Positions 41,211 through 47,274 of a stretch of 47,274 nt of DNA are shown here, in pieces. The position numbers and the translations under genes were made by a program. The stretch covers positions 1-47,274 of the forward strand of contig JACZXA010000008.1 in the NCBI GenBank assembly GCA_022571865.1. The letters run 5' to 3'. The notes beneath the pieces were generated by a model. It did no database searches, had not been told where the DNA came from, and saw only the letters and a program-made list of their open reading frames with translations. The stretch comes from Pseudomonadota bacterium (lineage in GTDB: Bacteria; Pseudomonadota; Gammaproteobacteria; Pseudomonadales; Azotimanducaceae). The stretch's first letter is position 1. Each line of letters starts with the position of its first letter.

Positions 41211-42383
41211 TTATCGAAGGGAGAAAACGTTGCGACCACGCGCCCAGACACTCACGGGTGAAGTGAGCGCGGAGAGATCGGTCAGCGGATTACCGTCCAG
41301 GAGCAGAATATCGGCCCTCCGCCCAGCCAGGAGTGCACCCGTTTGCTTGTCAATGCCGAGCGCGCGCGCGGCGTTGGAGGTTGCTGAGCGTAATGTTTCA
41401 ATCGCTGAGAGCCCGGCGATCTGGCTGAACACGTTGAGCGCCGACGGTAACTCGTGGTGGAAAATACCGGGGATTCCTGCGTCGGTCGAAGCAACGAACT
41501 GGATGCCAAGCTCGAGCATTTTCACATAAGCTTTCCTTATCCGGTCGAGCACCGAACTGTTCTCGCTATCGAGCATTCGCTGCCAACCTTTGTTGACCGT
41601 TGGCGATACCCAGATTCCCTTATCGAGAATCAACTCGGCAATCGGTGCCTGATAATCCGACGCCCAACCTTCTTTGCCGACCCAGGAACAATGTTCGATG
41701 GTACTCACACCCGCAAGTGCGGCGACCTCGATGCCCTCGGTTCCGTGGCAGTGGGCGGCGACCGGGAGGCCGTGGGACTTCGCTTCCGCGACGAGAGCCG
41801 ACAACGTTTCGACGCTAAATTGCGCTTTTCGCGGATCGCTCCCTGCGGTCATGCGTCCCCCGCTCGCCATGACCTTGATCAGATCCACACCATGATCCAC
41901 TTGGCGTTGCAGGACGATTTTGGCTTCGTTGAGGTTCGCGGCTTCGCCACCCCAGAAGTGACAGTGACCCCGTGTGCTCGTGATCGGTTGACCGGAGCAG
42001 ATCAACCGCGGGCCCGGTAACTCCCCCGCGTTGATGCGGTCACGTAGCTTGAGTTCGAGCCATGCACCACCGCCCAGGTCACGGGCAGTAGTAATACCAT
42101 GACGGACCATGGTCGCTGCGCGTTCGGTCATCTGCGGGTCCTGACTGGTGTCGGTACGCTCAGGCGCTTTCTTGTGTTCCGGATTCAGCTCGAGGTGCAC
42201 GTGAGCGTCGATCAGACCCGGAATGGCGGTGGCTCCATCGCAGGAGATGCGGGTACTGTTTTTTTGTAGGGATTCACCGTCTCCTACCGCGACAATATGC
42301 TCACCCTCGATACGGATGGCGTCGGCATCGACAATTTCGTGTCCGTTCCAGATGGTTAGGCCCGTCAAGGTGATGGCGCTCAT
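41211..42383 (-). CDS. Amidohydrolase family protein (imidazolonepropionase/prolidase-like)
   Basis: The 390-residue protein has the full metal-binding set of the amidohydrolase superfamily: DAHVHLE (about 60-66), the bridging lysine in LIKVMASGG, HCHG, EHCSW and STDAG. The N-terminal small beta domain (GLTIWNGHEIVDADAIRIE) and the C-terminal GRRADILLLDGNPL fit cytosolic enzymes of the imidazolonepropionase/Xaa-Pro dipeptidase-like subgroup. No signal peptide is seen. The substrate cannot be told. A GGAGG ribosome binding site precedes the ATG. It converges with the crotonase gene with 26 bp between. Confidence 0.85.
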   Translation of the reverse strand: MSAITLTGLTIWNGHEIVDADAIRIEGEHIVAVGDGESLQKNSTRISCDGATAIPGLIDAHVHLELNPEHKKAPERTDTSQDPQMTERAATMVRHGITTARDLGGGAWLELKLRDRINAGELPGPRLICSGQPITSTRGHCHFWGGEAANLNEAKIVLQRQVDHGVDLIKVMASGGRMTAGSDPRKAQFSVETLSALVAEAKSHGLPVAAHCHGTEGIEVAALAGVSTIEHCSWVGKEGWASDYQAPIAELILDKGIWVSPTVNKGWQRMLDSENSSVLDRIRKAYVKMLELGIQFVASTDAGIPGIFHHELPSALNVFSQIAGLSAIETLRSATSNAARALGIDKQTGALLAGRRADILLLDGNPLTDLSALTSPVSVWARGRNVFSLR

Positions 42384-42643
42384 GATGCCGATCCTACACC
42401 TCCCGGGATGGACAGGTCGCGACGCTCAACCTTTGTGCGGGTGGAACGGTGCTGGCTTGGTGAAACTGAGACCCTTCGCCGTGTCTGCTTGGATCATCAG
42501 GATCGGTTCGCGAACGGACTGGGAGCAGGACTATTCGTCGCCAGCAAAGAGCCAGATTTAGCAAGCAAGAAGCTGAGTCCGATAGCGAGGCTGAAATACA
42601 ATGACGTAGACGGTAAGTTTCGGAATAACGGCGAATCAGGTGG
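42384..42643. other. 260-bp gap between the amidohydrolase and ubiA genes, no assigned gene
   Basis: No gene was recognised. On the minus strand a 23-codon frame (start at about 42488) ends in SFTKPAPFHPHKG and stops before the amidohydrolase. Plus-strand frames here run into ubiA and look like shadows. No terminator or promoter was clear. Confidence 0.35.
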
Positions 42644-43534
42644 TCAGGCGGTGAGCGCTTCGAGCCATGGCGTTAGCGAAAGTTCGAGAACGACACCGAG
42701 AAAGAGGGCAAAGCCGACCCACACGTTGTTGGTAAATGCCTGGAAACAGGCTTCGGGTTTTCGTTTGCGAATCAGATATTGCTGGTAGATAAACAGGCCT
42801 GCGACGGCGACCAGCCCCAGCTGATAGAAGATCCGATACTCCAGTTGTTGCCCCAACAATACGAAAACGAACAGAGCGCTCAGCTGCAGCAGCCCCACCA
42901 TCGTGCGGTCTGCATTCCCAAACAGGATGGCCGTCGACTTGATACCAACTCTGATATCGTCTTCGCGATCTACCATCGCATACAGCGTGTCATAGGCAAC
43001 GATCCACAGGACGCTTGCGATGAACAGGAGCCAGCCGACGGCTGGCACCTCTTCTTGAATGGCTGCAAAGGCCATGACCATTCCCCAGCTGAACGCGGCA
43101 CCGAGTACCACCTGGGGCAGGTAAGTCCAGCGTTTCATGAAGGGATAGAACAAAGCGATACCGAGACCGGCGACCGCGAGCCACCGCGACAGAGGGTTGA
43201 GAAACACCAGGAGTAAAAGCGCCACCGTGCACAGTGCGGCAAACAAAAGCAGCACTTCGACTTTCGAGACGAGACCCAGGGCTAAAGGTCGGTTGCGCGT
43301 TCGTTCTACCTGACCATCGACGTTGCGGTCCGCGTAATCATTGATGACACAGCCAGCGGAACGCATCACAAAAGTACCCAAAGTAAAAACCATGATCATC
43401 GTCAGCGGTGGGAATCCGTCCGCGGCTATCCAGAGTGCTGCCAACGTCGGCCAGAGCAGCAACAGGCTGCCAACCGGGCGATCGAGACGCATGAGTACCA
43501 GATAGAGATCGAGTTTGCTTTGGGTTGTTTTCAT
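42644..43534 (-). CDS. ubiA: 4-hydroxybenzoate octaprenyltransferase
   Basis: UbiA attaches the polyprenyl chain to 4-hydroxybenzoate in ubiquinone synthesis, in the inner membrane. The 296-residue protein has about eight or nine membrane segments. Its two aspartate-rich motifs are NDYADRNVDGQVERTRNRPL (about 65-84) and YDTLYAMVDREDD, with KSTAILFG after it. The frame is open to 43654, but ATG 43534 gives the family-like start MKTTQSKLDLYLVLMRLDR. Chorismate lyase (ubiC), often its upstream partner, is not here. Confidence 0.96.
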   Translation of the reverse strand: MKTTQSKLDLYLVLMRLDRPVGSLLLLWPTLAALWIAADGFPPLTMIMVFTLGTFVMRSAGCVINDYADRNVDGQVERTRNRPLALGLVSKVEVLLLFAALCTVALLLLVFLNPLSRWLAVAGLGIALFYPFMKRWTYLPQVVLGAAFSWGMVMAFAAIQEEVPAVGWLLFIASVLWIVAYDTLYAMVDREDDIRVGIKSTAILFGNADRTMVGLLQLSALFVFVLLGQQLEYRIFYQLGLVAVAGLFIYQQYLIRKRKPEACFQAFTNNVWVGFALFLGVVLELSLTPWLEALTA

Positions 43535-43625
43535 TGATTCGAGTTGGTCGTGCGGTGGGGAGTGTAGCGGTTGGGGCAACGGCAGACCAGAATCCCGATG
43601 GGTGCGCAAAGCGCTCCATGCAGAC

Positions 43626-43653
43626 GTTGCACCCGCGTTGCACCCGCGTTGCA
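43626..43653. repeat. 11-bp tandem repeat between ubiA and the rubredoxin gene
   Basis: GTTGCACCCGC occurs twice in tandem, followed by a partial third unit GTTGCA. It lies in the 198-bp divergent region between ubiA and the rubredoxin gene. Confidence 0.65.
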
Positions 43654-43732
43654 TTTTACAGGCCGGACAAGTAGTTTATCGCGCCTCACAGTCTTCCATC
43701 TTTTTCTTGTGAGCCAAGAGGTGAACGAACGA

Positions 43733-43900
43733 ATGCGAAAGTGGCAATGTATCGTATGCGGCTGGATATACGACGAAGCTGAGGGTTGCGACGAAGAGGA
43801 TGTTGCGCCCGGGACTAAATGGGAAGATGTCCCCGCGGATTTCGTTTGTCCCGAATGTGGGGTCAGCAAAGAAGACTTTGAAATGATCGAAATCGGCTGA
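43733..43900 (+). CDS. Rubredoxin
   Basis: Rubredoxin is a small one-iron electron carrier. The 55-residue product has Cys6 and Cys9 in CIVCG and Cys39 and Cys42 in CPECG, the FeS4 ligands, with WIYDEAEG, GTKWEDVPADFVCP between. The ATG at 43733 has an AGAGGTGA ribosome binding site; the frame is open 54 codons upstream with no support. It is divergent from ubiA and precedes the symporter gene by 15 nt. Its redox partner is unknown. Confidence 0.95.
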   Translation: MRKWQCIVCGWIYDEAEGCDEEDVAPGTKWEDVPADFVCPECGVSKEDFEMIEIG

Positions 43901-43915
43901 GAACCCGCACGAACT

Positions 43916-45199
43916 ATGAACCTTACTGCTCGTATTCTCACTGGCATGGTCTCCGGGTTACTCCTGGGGCTCCTGATTCAACAGATTGGATTTACCGACG
44001 AGGACTGGCTTGGATGGTTCTTCGTCAACGGGGTGATGGATGCAGGGGGTCAGATCTTCATTCGCAGCCTGACGTTGATGGTGGTTCCGCTGGTTTTCGT
44101 TTCTCTCGTTTGCGGCGCCGCGAGCCTTGGCAATACTGGCAGCATGGGACGCCTCGGTGGCAAGGCGATGGGGATGTATCTATTGACCACCGCTCTTGCG
44201 GTGACCATCGCGTTAGTGGTTGCGTTAGTGGTAAGCCCAGGCGAAGGAGGCGTCGCGGCTGAAGCGGCGACTAGCTACGAAGTGCGGGAAGCCCCAAGCT
44301 TCAAAGACACCTTAATCAACATCGTTCCCACCAATCCGATCGCCGCAATGGCACAAGGCAAGATGTTGCAGATCATCCTGTTCGCTCTGTTGCTGGGAGT
44401 CGCTTTCAGTCGTGCTGGCGAACCCGGGGCGCGGCTTTACAGCTTCTTCCAAGATGTGAATGCGGTGCTCATGAAGCTGATTACGATGTTGATTCAGCTA
44501 GCGCCCTATGGCGTTTTCTGCTTGATGACCGAACTTTTCGCTACGGTGGCCTTTGCCGAGATATACAAGCTCATTGCCTACTTCCTGACTGTGGTCGCAG
44601 CCCTGTTGATACATGTGACGGTTGTGTATCCGCTGATCTTGACGATGGTTGCCCGGGTCAACGTATTGACGTTTTTCTCCAAGATGCGCGAACCGATGTT
44701 GGTGGCGTTCAGTACCTCCTCGAGTGGCGCAACCCTACCCGTGACTTTGCGCACCGTCGAACATCGCATAGGGGTCAGCAACGAGGTGGCTTCCTTCGCC
44801 GTACCGTTGGGTGCCACGATCAACATGGATGGCACCGCGATCATGCAGGGTGTCGCTACGGTGTTTATAGCTCAGTTCTATGGGATTGATCTTTCTGTCG
44901 TCGACTATCTGAACGTCATTCTCATCGCGACCCTTGCTTCGGTTGGCACGGCGGCGGTACCAGGTGTGGGTCTCATCATGTTGACCATGGTGCTTGGACA
45001 GGTGGGTTTACCGGTGGAAGGCATCATGCTGATCATCGGCGTCGATCGGTTGCTCGACATGATGCGTACGGCGGTTAATGTCGCCGGGGACGGCATGGTC
45101 GCAACCACCGTCGCACGCACCGAAGACAAACTGGACATGGACGTGTTTGCTGACCCGGATGCCGGACGCGTCATCGAGGCTGGCACTTCGACAACTTAA
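43916..45199 (+). CDS. Dicarboxylate/amino acid:cation symporter (DAACS family)
   Basis: This family (GltP, DctA) takes up C4-dicarboxylates, glutamate or aspartate with protons or sodium. The 427-residue protein has about eight membrane segments. The re-entrant loop with STSSSGATLPVT and the NMDGTAIMQG motif, the substrate/cation site, are intact. SVGTAAVPGVGLIML is the second re-entrant region. It is 15 nt from the rubredoxin gene, but a functional link is not obvious. Substrate cannot be chosen between dicarboxylate and amino acids. Confidence 0.9.
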   Translation: MNLTARILTGMVSGLLLGLLIQQIGFTDEDWLGWFFVNGVMDAGGQIFIRSLTLMVVPLVFVSLVCGAASLGNTGSMGRLGGKAMGMYLLTTALAVTIALVVALVVSPGEGGVAAEAATSYEVREAPSFKDTLINIVPTNPIAAMAQGKMLQIILFALLLGVAFSRAGEPGARLYSFFQDVNAVLMKLITMLIQLAPYGVFCLMTELFATVAFAEIYKLIAYFLTVVAALLIHVTVVYPLILTMVARVNVLTFFSKMREPMLVAFSTSSSGATLPVTLRTVEHRIGVSNEVASFAVPLGATINMDGTAIMQGVATVFIAQFYGIDLSVVDYLNVILIATLASVGTAAVPGVGLIMLTMVLGQVGLPVEGIMLIIGVDRLLDMMRTAVNVAGDGMVATTVARTEDKLDMDVFADPDAGRVIEAGTSTT

Positions 45200-45276
45200 C
45201 TATCTAATGAGTTCTGGGTAACGCCTGCTCGTTGTCGGCGTTGCACTGCTGGCAAACAGTTGGTCCTGAACGAAAG

Positions 45277-46616
45277 TCAGCCCATGGACCGAGCGAAACT
45301 GTCCAGGTCGTCAAGGGATTCGTTGATGAGTTCCGCAACACCCGAAAGAACCTCCCAGTTGAGGCCAAGGCCGGCTGCCATTGCCTCGTCAAGGGGGCTG
45401 GGCGGATGGTCATTCAATCCTTGTGTGCCAAGGGTTTTTCGGGCGAGTGACAACAGGTTTACGTACGTAGCGTTGTTACCCTGGTCATCGCCCAGGTACT
45501 GAAAGCGGACAGCGTCGGAAACTTCCTGTGGAAGCGCCCAGAGTTCTAACAAGGCACTTGCAACCACCTCTCTGGGTAGCTGCAGAACTTGCTGGTCGAT
45601 GAACGTATGAGGCAGATGACGGTTTGCTTCCTGTAGTGCGCAGATAGTTGGGTAATACGGCGGAAACACATGTCCTAACACGAGCGTGCCGAAGTTGGCT
45701 AGGAGGCCTGCGAGGTAACATAGTCCGATAACCGGGCGTTGGTTTGCGGGTATGTGCCGCGCGAGCGCCTCCATCGTGGCGGCGCAGAACACCGCATCTA
45801 ACCAGAACGGAGGCAAACCACCGACGTGGGAACGCGGTAAGCGCAAGCTTTGCCAATGGCGATACCCAAAGCCATGCTCATTGCGGTGTCGGCACCAAGA
45901 ATTCGTACTACCGCATCTTCGATCGACTTGGCTTGCGGTTTGGCGTTATGAAAAGAGGAGTTTGCCCAGCCCATGATCCTCGCCGCGATGCTTGGATCGG
46001 TCTCGATGATCCTCGTCAGTTCCCTCAGGTCATAATACGGATCAGCCTGTAGGGTGAATGATTCTTCGGGCTGTTTCAGGTAAAGGGGGAATTTGCAGCG
46101 TTTCATCAAGACGATTCTGAATTGTCAGCTCGGTAAAGCTGTTCACCGCATTGGTAACTACCGACATCCTCTGCGCGGGAGGATGGGGCCGGTTCGCGGC
46201 TCAACGAAATCGTTAGGGCGCCGGTGCGTGTTTCGTAGTAGCCATTAAGCAGGTCTGATCCCTTGGTTTGTAGATATACCCCTGGCTCGGTGGTTGTCAG
46301 CGCCAGATCGTTTTGTCCGAGCAACGTCTCATCGACGATTACGGGTACATCGTAAAACCCAGGAACCGCTGATGTGGTTGCGGCAACGTCGCAGGGTTCG
46401 GCATGCAGTTCGGTCTTGGTGATCTGTTGCAGCGCCTCAACATCGAACAGCGCTCGTTCCGGCACAATAACCTGGACGCGATGGTTCCCACGACTCATGA
46501 GTACCCCGCGTACCTGGCCTCGGCCGGGGGCTGACGTAGGGTTTCAGGTCTTTCCATTGCAGGTTTTGCTGGGCGGATGCTTGCGCCATGGTATCGAGCC
46601 TTATCGAGTCATTCAT
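45277..46616 (-). pseudogene. YbaK-like (aminoacyl-tRNA deacylase) + HDOD domain protein, broken by at least three indels
   Basis: The best protein is spread over three frames. N-terminal part: a YbaK/ProX-like domain (VQVIVPERALFDVEALQQI) in the frame ending at 46106. Then TNAVNSFTELTIQNRL to LPETARRII in a second frame. Then LQADPYYDLRELTRIIETDP and the HDOD core SIEDAVVRILGADTAMSMAL in a third, moving near 45846 to LRLPRSHVGGLPPFWLDAVF and the HDOD C-terminal part. An extra base in GGG (46053-46055), a missing base near 45845-45848 and one change at about 46130-46190 (GGGG at 46185-46188 is a candidate) would join them. The N-terminus is not resolved; ATG 46616 is a guess. HDOD proteins are thought to be signalling scaffolds. 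It follows recG. Confidence 0.75.
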
Positions 46617-46639
46617 CAAGCGTAGTTCGAAAGCTTTGT

Positions 46640-47274
<635 letters not shown>

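Noticed and set aside
42408-42788. A 126-codon plus-strand frame between the amidohydrolase and ubiA genes
   Set aside because: It runs into the conserved ubiA on the opposite strand and shows no domain.

Overview
The window is a chromosomal origin region of a gammaproteobacterium. From about 1 to 38 kb the gene order is close to that around oriC in Pseudomonas aeruginosa, as I remember it. On the left arm, reading away from the origin, the order is dnaA, dnaN, recF, gyrB, a carboxyltransferase, plsC, gmhB, tag, an lpxL-type acyltransferase, trkH, trkA, rsmB, fmt, def, a LysM protein and dprA. On the right arm it is rpmH, rnpA, yidD, yidC, mnmE, mnmG, rsmG, parA, parB, the F1Fo ATP synthase operon, glmU, glmS and uvrD. 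Beyond that lie a crotonase, an amidohydrolase, ubiA, a rubredoxin, a dicarboxylate/amino-acid symporter, a YbaK/HDOD gene and the 3' part of recG. Genus and species cannot be told. No tRNA, rRNA, CRISPR array or transposase gene was seen.

Layout. 1-1.9 kb: dprA (partial) and a secreted LysM protein on the minus strand, separated by a 274-bp element with perfect 20-bp inverted ends and three perfect internal hairpins. 2.1-7.8 kb: the tightly packed operon def-fmt-rsmB-trkA-trkH. 7.7-10.5 kb: an lpxL-like gene and tag on the minus strand, then gmhB and a frameshifted plsC on the plus strand. 10.5-18.3 kb: a carboxyltransferase, gyrB, recF, dnaN and dnaA, all minus. recF carries two ParB-binding (parS) sequences. 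18.3-18.8 kb: putative oriC with DnaA boxes, an AT-rich stretch and the rpmH promoter. 18.8-27.1 kb: ribosome/RNase P/membrane insertion/tRNA modification genes followed by the ParAB chromosome partition genes. 27.2-34.7 kb: the ATP synthase operon, with a clear promoter and a clear intrinsic terminator. 34.7-40.3 kb: glmU, glmS (broken by two indels) and uvrD. 40.3-47.3 kb: accessory and metabolic genes ending in recG.

Functionally, initiation (DnaA, oriC), the sliding clamp (DnaN), repair (RecF, UvrD, Tag, RecG), supercoiling (GyrB) and segregation (ParA, ParB, parS) lie together with translation start and modification (Def, Fmt, RsmB, RsmG, MnmE, MnmG), membrane protein insertion (YidC, YidD), energy (ATP synthase), potassium uptake (TrkA, TrkH) and envelope precursor supply (GlmU, GlmS, GmhB, LpxL).

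A caution about the sequence itself. plsC, glmS and the YbaK/HDOD gene together carry at least six single-base indels, mostly in short homopolymers, while each fragment still encodes good protein. This looks more like sequencing error than decay. Codon usage also changes abruptly inside recG at about 47.04 kb, close to the window edge, which could be an assembly join. The most interesting candidates for new biology are the 274-bp hairpin element beside dprA, the parS pair inside recF, and the tandem duplication at the end of atpG.
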